From Bacteroidota bacterium (lineage in GTDB: Bacteria; Bacteroidota; Bacteroidia; Chitinophagales; Chitinophagaceae): a stretch of DNA of 46,178 nt. The stretch covers positions 1 through 46,178 of the forward strand of contig JAFDXI010000157.1 in assembly GCA_018268035.1 (NCBI GenBank). The letters run 5' to 3'. The number at the start of each line of letters is the position of its first letter. Position 1 is the first letter of the stretch. Of this stretch, positions 34,432 to 42,997 are shown piece after piece. The notes beneath the pieces were generated by a model. The model worked only from the letters and a program-made list of their open reading frames with translations, made no database searches and was not told the DNA's origin. A program made the translations under genes and the position numbers.

Positions 34432-35568
34432 TTATGCGCCACATTCCATTCGGCAAAAACGGCTGTATATTTTTTCATACTGCGGAACAATATTCTGAAG
34501 GTCATATTTATTTGCCTGTGCTTTTGCATTCTTCCTGAACTGTTGTAACAATGTTTCATCAGACAATAATGAAATTGCCTTTTGGCTCATAGTTTCAACA
34601 TCACCAACAGGTGCAGTGTAGCCTGTAACACCGTCAATATTTATCTCTGGTAACCCTCCGGCATTGCTGCTGATGACGGGCACACCTGCTGCCATTGCTT
34701 CCATAGCGGCTAACCCAAAACTTTCATATTCACTCGGCAGAATAAAAAGATCAGATACCAGCATAATTTCTTCTACCTGATCTTGTTTGCCAAGAAAGCG
34801 CACATCGTCCTGCACCTGCAATTTACGCACCTGTTCTTCTATATGTCTTCTTTCAGGTCCATCACCCACTAATAATAATTTTGAAGGTACCTGTGCATGC
34901 ACTTTTGCAAATATTTCTATCACATCTTCCACTCTTTTTATTTTCCTGAAGTTAGAAGCATGAATCAGGATTTTTTCATTATTGGGAGCAATTACTTTTT
35001 TGAATGCATCAATAGGCCTTTTGTTATATCGGGTATTATCAATAAAATTTTCAACTACTTCAATTTCTTTGGTGATGGCGAAAGATTTAAAAGTTTCATC
35101 CCTTAAATTTTTTGATACTGCTGTGATGGCATCGCTTTGATTGATGGAAAAAGTAACAACGGGTTCATACGTTTTATCACGGCCAACAAGTGTAATGTCT
35201 GTACCATGTAAAGTGGTGATGACAGGAATATTTCTCCCTCTTTCCAAAACGATTTGTTTTGCCATATAAGCTGCTGATGCATGCGGTATGGCATAATGCA
35301 CGTGTAATAAATCAAGGTCATGATTTAAAATGACATCTACCATACTGCTGGCTAATGCCAGTTCATAAGGTGGATAATCAAATAAAGGATAAGTGGGAAC
35401 ACTTACTTCATGATAAAAAATGTTGGCGCTGAAAACATTCAACCGCACCGGTTGCTGATAAGTAATAAAATGTACCTGGTGCCCTTTGTCTGCAAGCGCT
35501 TTTCCCAATTCAGTTGCTAAAACGCCACTTCCTCCAAATGTCGGGTAACAAACAATTCCTATTCTCAT
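34432..35568 (-). CDS. bshA: N-acetyl-alpha-D-glucosaminyl L-malate synthase BshA
   Basis: From the ATG at 35568 (378 residues) the protein begins MRIGIVCYPTFGGSGVLATELG, the family's first strand; upstream in-frame extension to 35604 has no support. A GT4 fold with EYESFGLAAMEAMAAGVPVIS and AIPHASAAYMAK is visible. BshA joins GlcNAc to L-malate, the first step of bacillithiol synthesis. bshB and bshC are not in the window. It is convergent with the small secreted protein gene, with a gap of about 26 bp. Confidence 0.95.
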   Translation of the reverse strand: MRIGIVCYPTFGGSGVLATELGKALADKGHQVHFITYQQPVRLNVFSANIFYHEVSVPTYPLFDYPPYELALASSMVDVILNHDLDLLHVHYAIPHASAAYMAKQIVLERGRNIPVITTLHGTDITLVGRDKTYEPVVTFSINQSDAITAVSKNLRDETFKSFAITKEIEVVENFIDNTRYNKRPIDAFKKVIAPNNEKILIHASNFRKIKRVEDVIEIFAKVHAQVPSKLLLVGDGPERRHIEEQVRKLQVQDDVRFLGKQDQVEEIMLVSDLFILPSEYESFGLAAMEAMAAGVPVISSNAGGLPEINIDGVTGYTAPVGDVETMSQKAISLLSDETLLQQFRKNAKAQANKYDLQNIVPQYEKIYSRFCRMECGA

Positions 35569-35648
35569 GTAATCTTTTTCAGCAAAGTAACACTCTATCG
35601 TCAATATTGTTTCAACCGTTTGTAAAGTTTGATAAATATGATGTGAAT

Positions 35649-36017
35649 CTATTCATCTTTAATGTATTGACAATTATAGCCTGAGAAAGCTGTGGTGTCT
35701 TCAAAGATTTCTAAAGTATATTTTCCCTGGGAAAGAAAGGAAACCGGTGCATCATAATACAAATTACCTGCATAGATTGTATCGTTGGATACATTAATAA
35801 GCTGAACATAAGGTAAATCGGAAACCTGGTTGAAAATTTGATAGGATGAGGTGGTGAATGGTTTTATTTCTGTAAAAGATTTTTCTTTTAAGACTATAGT
35901 TGTAAAGTAAGCTGGAGAATTATTATGCACCCTTATTGAAACGTGGTTGTCTTTTGTTTTACTACAAGAAAAAAATACCAATATGCTTAAATAAAATGCA
36001 AATAGAAGTCTTCTCAT
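35649..36017 (-). CDS. Putative lipoprotein of unknown function
   Basis: This 122-residue protein has a lipoprotein signal MRRLLFAFYLSILVFFSC (lipobox cysteine 18). The remainder resembles a small beta-sandwich (SIRVHNNSPAYFTTIVLKEK, VQLINVSNDTIYAGNLYY) but no family was recognised. It lies 46 nt after the GLPGLI gene on the same strand and may be the last gene of that operon. Confidence 0.65.
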   Translation of the reverse strand: MRRLLFAFYLSILVFFSCSKTKDNHVSIRVHNNSPAYFTTIVLKEKSFTEIKPFTTSSYQIFNQVSDLPYVQLINVSNDTIYAGNLYYDAPVSFLSQGKYTLEIFEDTTAFSGYNCQYIKDE

Positions 36018-36063
36018 TTTTTTATTTTATGACATAATAAAATTCAAAATCGTTGTGAGGAAA

Positions 36064-36843
36064 TTATAATTCAATTACCCATTGTGCATGCTGGCCGTAA
36101 TTTTTATTCCAGTCATCATTTTTAAAACGGGATTGTAATAAAATACTTAAATCTTTTGATGTTCCCTTTTTGCCTTTGTTAGGTGGTATTATGATGGAAG
36201 CAGTGGGCACTGCTGTTTCTACTTTTGTAGCATACCAGGTTGTATGTAAACGGGGGATTGCAAGGCCTAAAATCATTCCAGGTAAGCCATTGAAAGATTC
36301 AGGGCCGCCACTTGGAATAATTTGATCTGTATAAAATGCTACAACAAAAACCGAATCGTTGATAATAGTAGTAGCCTTCCTGCAATTAAATCCCGCAATA
36401 TCTCTTGAATCATTGGTGATTTTCCAACGTAGTTTTCTCAGACTGTCATTCAATAAAAAGGTGGTCTCATATACTGACTTTTTAGATACCCTTTCTTTAG
36501 TGTCAAGATTGCTAAATACAATATTATCCTGAGCAGGATCCTGGAACCAGCCAGGACCTTTGGGTCCATTGGTGGTAACTTCTTTGCCTGGCTCATATAA
36601 TGTCTTGTTATTATCAAAATATAAATCAAAATAAGTAGTGTTCCACTCAGGTATTTGTTTAATCATCGAACTGAAAAAATCGGATCTGCCACCATCATCA
36701 TCATCTCTTTTAAAAACATCCTCCATTGTTTTAATAGTATTCACTCTTTTTTCAAATTCAATTTTGCCACTGGTAAGAAAAATATCCTGTGCGTGAAGTG
36801 GAAGATTGCCTGCGAAAATTAATATGATAAAAAAATATTTCAT
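36064..36843 (-). CDS. GLPGLI family protein
   Basis: This 259-residue exported protein has a signal peptide and the family signature FNGLPGMILGLAIP around residue 185. The GLPGLI family is restricted to Bacteroidota and has no established function. It follows the outer-membrane receptor-like gene by 32 nt, the usual arrangement, and is probably co-transcribed with it, so the two likely act together in the envelope. Confidence 0.9.
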   Translation of the reverse strand: MKYFFIILIFAGNLPLHAQDIFLTSGKIEFEKRVNTIKTMEDVFKRDDDDGGRSDFFSSMIKQIPEWNTTYFDLYFDNNKTLYEPGKEVTTNGPKGPGWFQDPAQDNIVFSNLDTKERVSKKSVYETTFLLNDSLRKLRWKITNDSRDIAGFNCRKATTIINDSVFVVAFYTDQIIPSGGPESFNGLPGMILGLAIPRLHTTWYATKVETAVPTASIIIPPNKGKKGTSKDLSILLQSRFKNDDWNKNYGQHAQWVIEL

Positions 36844-36875
36844 TGTAAATGATTCAATGTTGATAAATAAAATTT

Positions 36876-39677
36876 TTAAAAACGACCGCTAACGGATTGC
36901 CCCTGGTTAGGCATGCCTGCCGCTGTTTTTGAAAAGTTCCAGATAAAGCTTAACATGAAATACCGGTTGATGGAATTATAGTTGTTTTCTGTAATTGTAT
37001 TAGTGTTCAATTGCCTGTCATATCCCTTATTTTGATCTAACAGGTCATACACTGAAAACTTGATTAATCCTTTATCATTTTTAAAGAGTTTTCTTCCGAT
37101 ATAAGCATTCCAAAGTATCACATTATTATTGGTATTGAATACTACAGTTTTCTGACGCAGGTTGGCATCAACAGAATTATTAAATTCAAGCTTCCAGGGA
37201 AGATATACAGTTAAATCAAGCCTGTGGTCTTGTGTCCAGTATTTGGTGGATAATGAAGTATTGATAGAAGATTTTGAAATGTTGTATCCAAAATCAAAAT
37301 TATAATTGATATCATATTTTTTTTCTTTGCCCTTATTAAATCCAATGTTGAAGCCTGGATTATAATTGTTGGTTTCATTTTTTTTGCCATTTACAAAATT
37401 GGAATACTTACTGGCGTTGTAATTTAAACCATAATTGAGATTAAAATTACCCTTCTTGAATTTCCTGAAAAAGTTAATACCGCCATACATATTATAATTA
37501 CCATTGGTGTTTACATAAGTGTATGTAGTAATACCATTGGTGTCTGTATATTGATTGGTAACAATGGCATTGCTGGTAATATTGATGCCGCTGTATAAAA
37601 AGAAGCCAGACTGGCTCAGCATTTTAAAGCTGTTGGTGTTGATATTGATATTGTGCCTGAACTGTTGTTTCAGGTCGGGGTTGCCTTTCGTAATTACCAA
37701 AGGGTTAGTATTGTCTGCAACAGGTGAAATCTGTTGAATGGTAGGTTGTGATGAACTACCATTATAGCGGATATTAATCCGGGACTGTGAATTGAATTTA
37801 TACGTAAAATTTGCCTTCGGAAAAAAGTTGAGATAATTGCGTTTAAACAAAGTGTCTTTAAATAAATCTTCTTGTCTGAAATCAGTTGAAGCAATATCTG
37901 TTCCTACACCAAGCGTTAATTTTTTACCGTTATACTTTAATGAAGCACCACCAGTATTGGTAGTAACATCAAAATTGTATCTCGTGCTGAAACTGTCGCT
38001 TAATACTGAATATTTCCCATCCAACGCTTTATCATAAGATAAATTTTCTGCATGGTTGGTGCTTAGACGGAATGCGTAATTAAATTCTGCATACAGGTTT
38101 TTTATGATGGGTTCAGTATAAACAATTTTAGTATTAAAAACATTGATTTTTGCATCATTTATTTTTTCCTGGTCTGTTGTATCCTGGTATATCATATTCC
38201 CTTTTGAATAAAATGAATTCAAAGAATATAAAAATCCATCTGTATTTGACTTGTTATATACATCGCTGATGTTGAGTGAAATAGTCCTGCCTTGTTTTTT
38301 GAATTTTTTTCTCAATAACAAATTCAGGTTAAGATTTGAATTATCGCCATTTGAGTTAGTGTTGCGTTTGCTTTGATTGACTAATGCACCATTGGCATCA
38401 AGTGCCTGGCTAAGGAAGTCACTATATATATTTTGATGACCGGTATATCCACTACCTGTAAATTTTAAGGAAAAGCTACTATCAAACTGTTGTTCATAAA
38501 TAGTACTCAGCGAATGCCGGTACCTGCTGTTGAAACTGGTGGATGATTGTTTATTATAAAACATGCTGTCAGGTAAAACAGATTGAGAAAATGTATTACC
38601 ATCACTTGTGGTAGATATTTTATTAAAACGGTAACTGCCGTTGAAATTTTGTTTGTCATCATTAAACTTGTTGCCAAAATTTATACCGGCGGCCCAGCTT
38701 TTTGGAACTCCTTCACCATAATAATTACCACTGGTAAATTCGTCGTTGCTGCTGTTAATTACAAACCCGCCAAAATCATCATCAAACGACATACCGCCGC
38801 CACCTGATCCATAACTGCTTTGTTCATCCCATCCCAAACCTGTTTTACCTGTATTACTCATGATGGCATAAGCTGAAATTCTTTTTTTGCCTTTGAAATT
38901 GTTGATCATGGCATTATTGTTCCAACGTTCATCAGTGCCACCACCAACTTCAAGTTTGCCAAAATATCCTTTCTTTTTGTCTTCTTTTAATTTCAGGTTG
39001 ATGGTTTTTGTTTTTTCACCATCATCAATACCTGTAAATTCAGCCTGGTCACTTTTTTTATCAAACACCTGCACAGACTGTAATGCATCAGCCTGCAGGT
39101 TTTGTGTGGCAACAGTAGGATCGTCACCAAAAAATTCTTCACCATCCACCATGATCTTCTGTACTTTTTCTCCCTGTGCTGTGATATTCCCGTTTTTGTC
39201 CACCTGTATGCCGGGTAACACTTTTAATAGATCTTCAACACTGGCTCCTTGTCTCACATGAAAACTATCTGCAGTATATTCCAATGTGTCACCTCGCATT
39301 CGCATGGCTGCAATTCTAGTACGTACTGTAACATCAGCAAGTAAATTTGCTTCAAGCGTCATTGGAATATTACCAAGATCTTTGGTTTCTCCCGATGTTA
39401 TTGGAAATTCATCCATATAATCAGCATACCGGTTATGCGTTACCATAAAAACATATTTACCGGTATCAATGTCATCAATTTCGAAAGTGCCACCTGTCTT
39501 GCTGCGGGTATATTTATATAGTGTGGAATCCTTCGCTCTTAACAAAGCGATAGTAGTATTTACTAATTTTTGTTTGGCAGTCGTATCTTCTATAACACCT
39601 TTTAAACTTGCCTTTTGAGCTGAACAAACAGTTACAATAAAAATAAAGCAAGAAAAAAGGGTAAATTTTTTGAACAT
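36876..39677 (-). CDS. Outer-membrane beta-barrel receptor-like protein (carboxypeptidase-regulatory, plug and barrel)
   Basis: This 933-residue protein has a signal peptide (ending CSAQ), a carboxypeptidase-regulatory domain (KGVIEDTTAKQKLVNTTIALL), a plug (ADSFHVRQGASVEDLLKVLPGIQVD, VQKIMVDGEEFFGDDPTVATQNL) and a long C-terminal beta-barrel with many N-rich strands (FKKGNFNLNYGLNYN). A glycine-rich loop lies near residue 290 (SYGSGGGGMSFDDDFGGF). It is of the non-TonB-box outer-membrane receptor group common in Bacteroidota. The ligand is unknown. It is the first gene of an operon with the GLPGLI protein. Confidence 0.9.
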   Translation of the reverse strand: MFKKFTLFSCFIFIVTVCSAQKASLKGVIEDTTAKQKLVNTTIALLRAKDSTLYKYTRSKTGGTFEIDDIDTGKYVFMVTHNRYADYMDEFPITSGETKDLGNIPMTLEANLLADVTVRTRIAAMRMRGDTLEYTADSFHVRQGASVEDLLKVLPGIQVDKNGNITAQGEKVQKIMVDGEEFFGDDPTVATQNLQADALQSVQVFDKKSDQAEFTGIDDGEKTKTINLKLKEDKKKGYFGKLEVGGGTDERWNNNAMINNFKGKKRISAYAIMSNTGKTGLGWDEQSSYGSGGGGMSFDDDFGGFVINSSNDEFTSGNYYGEGVPKSWAAGINFGNKFNDDKQNFNGSYRFNKISTTSDGNTFSQSVLPDSMFYNKQSSTSFNSRYRHSLSTIYEQQFDSSFSLKFTGSGYTGHQNIYSDFLSQALDANGALVNQSKRNTNSNGDNSNLNLNLLLRKKFKKQGRTISLNISDVYNKSNTDGFLYSLNSFYSKGNMIYQDTTDQEKINDAKINVFNTKIVYTEPIIKNLYAEFNYAFRLSTNHAENLSYDKALDGKYSVLSDSFSTRYNFDVTTNTGGASLKYNGKKLTLGVGTDIASTDFRQEDLFKDTLFKRNYLNFFPKANFTYKFNSQSRINIRYNGSSSQPTIQQISPVADNTNPLVITKGNPDLKQQFRHNININTNSFKMLSQSGFFLYSGINITSNAIVTNQYTDTNGITTYTYVNTNGNYNMYGGINFFRKFKKGNFNLNYGLNYNASKYSNFVNGKKNETNNYNPGFNIGFNKGKEKKYDINYNFDFGYNISKSSINTSLSTKYWTQDHRLDLTVYLPWKLEFNNSVDANLRQKTVVFNTNNNVILWNAYIGRKLFKNDKGLIKFSVYDLLDQNKGYDRQLNTNTITENNYNSINRYFMLSFIWNFSKTAAGMPNQGQSVSGRF

Positions 39678-39848
39678 AAGCGTGGGTTAAATTTGCGGGC
39701 TCAAAGTGACATAAAATAATTATAATGAGAAGTTAAGTATAATTAATTTTACATTAATGGCATGTATCGTCTTTAAGCGGCATGAGTAATAGCCTTCTTT
39801 TATTTAAAAAAATATCATCATATCAATTTCTTATTTCAAATTGCAGCT
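39678..39848. other. Divergent promoter region for the receptor and PliI-glgB operons
   Basis: About 170 bp of AT-rich sequence. No clear TAnnTTTG box in good context on either strand; no ORF or terminator hairpin seen. Confidence 0.3.
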
Positions 39849-40427
39849 ATGAAGAAAAAAATATGTTTAAGTTTTTTAGTATGGATGTTTTTTAGTGCAG
39901 TGCATGTAAATGCTCAAATAAAGAAGTTTGACTCCACAGTAAAAATGGGTGACCAGGGTTATCGTGTTGAATGCAACAATAAAGATTCTGATCAAAACAC
40001 AGTTAATGTTGTACCGATCAATCTCAGAAACAATGGGCCTAATCCTTCATTCAATGTTTATGGACGTGTGCATCGTGCAATCATAGATGATTTTAATGAT
40101 GATGGCAGGCCGGATCTTGTTATTTGTGTGTATAACGGAACCGGAGGTGTTATAGGATCAATTGTTGCATTATCTTTTACTGCAGATAAAAGTTTTGAAC
40201 CAATTTATTTTCCTGACATTTACCTGGATGCAAAAAACAGGGAAGGTTATAAAGGCCATGACACCTATTATGCTTTAACCGGAACATTAATGCGCAAATT
40301 TCCCATTTATCTAACAACTGATACTGATAAGCCAACGGGTGGTACCAGGACTATTCAATATAAAGCTATGCAGGATAATGGACATCTTACTTTTAAAGTA
40401 TTGAGGTCTTTTGATGTGAAATCTTAA
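39849..40427 (+). CDS. PliI-like inhibitor of invertebrate-type lysozyme
   Basis: This 192-residue secreted protein has a signal peptide (MKKKICLSFLVWMFFSAVHVNAQ). From recall of the PliI family, the conserved block is AIIDDFNDDGRPDLVICVYN with NREGYKGHDTYYALTGTLMRKFPIY and PTGGTRTIQYKAM. PliI proteins block i-type lysozymes of invertebrates in the periplasm. The Asp-rich DDFNDDGRPD loop resembles a calcium-binding turn; PliI is known to carry such a region. It precedes glgB by 26 nt, apparently co-transcribed, an unusual pairing. Confidence 0.75.
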   Translation: MKKKICLSFLVWMFFSAVHVNAQIKKFDSTVKMGDQGYRVECNNKDSDQNTVNVVPINLRNNGPNPSFNVYGRVHRAIIDDFNDDGRPDLVICVYNGTGGVIGSIVALSFTADKSFEPIYFPDIYLDAKNREGYKGHDTYYALTGTLMRKFPIYLTTDTDKPTGGTRTIQYKAMQDNGHLTFKVLRSFDVKS

Positions 40428-40453
40428 TCATTCAATCATTAATATCAGCAACG

Positions 40454-42412
40454 ATGAAAAACGATATTGAACAAAAAAAATATGAAGACATACATTTTGT
40501 GGACAGCACAAAGCCGGTATGGAACTATTCTTTGATTTCAGATGAAGACATTATCAATTTTCAAAACGGTGTTCATTATCGTTTGTATGAATTGTTTGGT
40601 AATAAACAACTGGAGGTATTAAATAAGCGGGGAACTTATTTTGCAGTATGGGCTCCTAATGCAACAAGGGTAAGTGTTATAGGCAATTTTAATGACTGGA
40701 ACAATGATGCACATCCATTATTTGTAAAACTTGACAGGAGTGGCATTTGGGAAGGGTTTATTCCTGGTGTTGACAGTGGAGAAAGTTATAAATATCATAT
40801 CTGGGGTTTTGATGGAATGGAGATGGATAAAGGTGATCCGTTTGCACACTTATGGGAAAAAAGGCCATTAACTGCTTCCATCACATGGGGCACTTATTAT
40901 GAATGGACGGATGAGAAATGGATGGTAAACCGAAAAGAACATAACTCTCTTGATGCTCCTTTTTCTGTATATGAAGTGCATCTTGCGAGTTGGATGCGGC
41001 CAGATAAATATGATGAAGAAACTTATAATACCTATGCGCAGATAACGGAAAGATTAGTGCCATATATTCAGGAGATGGGCTTCACGCATGTGGAGTTCAT
41101 GCCTGTAATGGAGCATCCTTTTGATGGGAGCTGGGGTTACCAGGGAACAGGGTATTATGCCCCCACATCACGCTTTGGCAGCCCTCAGGATTTTGCAACT
41201 ATGGTTGATGCCTTTCATAATGCAGGCATCGGTGTGTTACTCGATTGGGTGCCTTCTCATTTTCCTTATGATGCGCATGGCCTCTTTATGTTTGATGGCA
41301 CACATACTTATGAATATGCAGACATGCGTAAAGGGTTTCATCCCGACTGGAACTCTTATGTTTTCAATTATAAAAGAGGAGAAGTAAAAAGTTTTTTAAT
41401 CAGCAATGCAAGATTCTGGTGCGACAGGTTTCATGCTGACGGTTTGCGTGTTGACGCAGTGAGCTCTATGCTGAAACTGGATTACAGCCGTAAGGAAGGA
41501 CAGTGGGAACCCAATGAATTTGGTGGCAATGGAAATATCGAAGCAATTGCGTTTATCAAGGAAATGAATGAAACACTATACCGGGATTTTCCGGATATCA
41601 TCACAATTGCAGAAGAAGCTACCAACTGGCCCAAAGTAAGTCAACCTACTTTTGATGATGGTTTAGGTTTTGGTATGAAATGGATGATGGGCTGGATGCA
41701 TGATACTTTGGATTATTTTAAAATGGAACCCATGCTGCGACACTTGTTGCAAAACAAGTTTACGTTTAGCATGATGTATTTTTATAATGAACATTTTATG
41801 TTGCCTTTAAGCCATGATGAAGTTGTACATGGCAAAAGCCCGATGCTGTATAAAATGCCTGGTGATGAATGGCAGAAATTTGCCAACCTCCGGCTTTTAT
41901 ATACTTATATGTTTACTCATCCAGGCGCTAAATTATTGTTTATGGGCGATGAATTTGCTGCAACGAATGAATGGAATTATAAAAGTGAATTGCAATGGAA
42001 TTTGTTGGAATTTGTCAGCCATGGCGGTATGAAATATTGTGTGCAAAAATTAAATGAACTGTATCGCAATGAACCTGCATTATATGAAAAGCAATTTACT
42101 CCGGGTGGTTTTGAGTGGCTTGATCTAACCAAAGGTAGTAACGCAGTGTTAGGTTATAAACGCATCGGTAACGATAGAAAAGACGATATCCTGGTGATAT
42201 TAAACATGACTACAATGGTGCGCATGGATTGGGAAGTATATGTGCATGATAAAGGTGATTGGCAGGAAATTTTCAACAGCAACAATAAAGAATTTTGGGG
42301 CACAGGTGATGTCTTTAATCCTGAAATTCGTTGTGAGCTGGTTGATGAAGGCACCAAAGCATACAGGCTACTGGTGAATCTGCCAGCATTGGGTGGTATC
42401 GTGCTGAAATAG
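40454..42412 (+). CDS. glgB: 1,4-alpha-glucan branching enzyme
   Basis: This 652-residue GH13 protein has an N-terminal carbohydrate-binding-like module (YFAVWAPNATRVSVIGNFNDW) and a TIM barrel with the four conserved regions: VLLDWVPSHF, the nucleophile region DGLRVDAVSSML (D334), the acid/base glutamate in TIAEEATNWP (E387/E388), and LSHDEVVHGK. It introduces alpha-1,6 branches into glycogen. No other glycogen gene (glgA, glgC, glgX) is in the window. The gene follows the PliI-like inhibitor gene, with which it is probably co-transcribed. Confidence 0.96.
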   Translation: MKNDIEQKKYEDIHFVDSTKPVWNYSLISDEDIINFQNGVHYRLYELFGNKQLEVLNKRGTYFAVWAPNATRVSVIGNFNDWNNDAHPLFVKLDRSGIWEGFIPGVDSGESYKYHIWGFDGMEMDKGDPFAHLWEKRPLTASITWGTYYEWTDEKWMVNRKEHNSLDAPFSVYEVHLASWMRPDKYDEETYNTYAQITERLVPYIQEMGFTHVEFMPVMEHPFDGSWGYQGTGYYAPTSRFGSPQDFATMVDAFHNAGIGVLLDWVPSHFPYDAHGLFMFDGTHTYEYADMRKGFHPDWNSYVFNYKRGEVKSFLISNARFWCDRFHADGLRVDAVSSMLKLDYSRKEGQWEPNEFGGNGNIEAIAFIKEMNETLYRDFPDIITIAEEATNWPKVSQPTFDDGLGFGMKWMMGWMHDTLDYFKMEPMLRHLLQNKFTFSMMYFYNEHFMLPLSHDEVVHGKSPMLYKMPGDEWQKFANLRLLYTYMFTHPGAKLLFMGDEFAATNEWNYKSELQWNLLEFVSHGGMKYCVQKLNELYRNEPALYEKQFTPGGFEWLDLTKGSNAVLGYKRIGNDRKDDILVILNMTTMVRMDWEVYVHDKGDWQEIFNSNNKEFWGTGDVFNPEIRCELVDEGTKAYRLLVNLPALGGIVLK

Positions 42413-42451
42413 AAAAAAAATCATTGTGTTGCATTTATCTGGGAAGCATAT

Positions 42452-42904
42452 TTATTCATTCCCCAAAATCATATATACATGCTCTATACCATCTTCAAGA
42501 TAAATATCACTGGTTACTTTAAAACCAAATGAGCTATAAAATTTAAGCAGGTAATATTGAGCGCCGATTTTTATTGAGCCATCTCCAAATTGTTGCCTGC
42601 AAGTTTCTATTGACCTTTGCATCAGTTCTTTGCCTATACCTTTGTTCCTGAATTTGGGTGAAGTAACTACTCTGCCGATGGATGCCTCTTTGTAAATATA
42701 TCCTGGCGGCGCCAACCTTGTATATGCCACGAGGTTTTCATTGTTAAATCCCATCAGGTGAAGGCAGCCTTCATCTTTATTATCTGCATCCTGGAAAATA
42801 CATTTTTGCTCAATAATAAAAACTTCAATGCGCAATTGTATAATTTTATACAATTTCTGTGGAGATAGTTCATTAAATGTTTTGAAGTACCAGTGTATTG
42901 GCAT
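42452..42904 (-). CDS. GNAT family N-acetyltransferase (ElaA-like)
   Basis: This 150-residue protein has the ElaA-type GNAT layout: KLYKIIQLRIEVFIIEQKC at the N-terminus, the Q/R-x-x-G-x-G/A acetyl-CoA loop as FRNKGIGKELM, and IGRVVTSPKFRNKGIG. It would acetylate a small molecule or protein; the substrate is unknown. It is convergent with glgB. No regulatory element was seen. Confidence 0.9.
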   Translation of the reverse strand: MPIHWYFKTFNELSPQKLYKIIQLRIEVFIIEQKCIFQDADNKDEGCLHLMGFNNENLVAYTRLAPPGYIYKEASIGRVVTSPKFRNKGIGKELMQRSIETCRQQFGDGSIKIGAQYYLLKFYSSFGFKVTSDIYLEDGIEHVYMILGNE

Positions 42905-42975
42905 ATCGGTTTAAAAAAGTGAAGATAATTTTTGTTGATGAACTGTTAAGATAAAAAAACAAGATGGACATAAAT

Positions 42976-42983
42976 TAATTTTG
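42976..42983 (+). promoter_or_regulatory. Bacteroidota -7 box for the MG2/plug gene
   Basis: TAATTTTG matches TAnnTTTG and lies 14 nt before the ATG at 42998, implying a very short leader. A -33 box was not clear. Confidence 0.4.
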
Positions 42984-42997
42984 AAATAGAATTGCAC

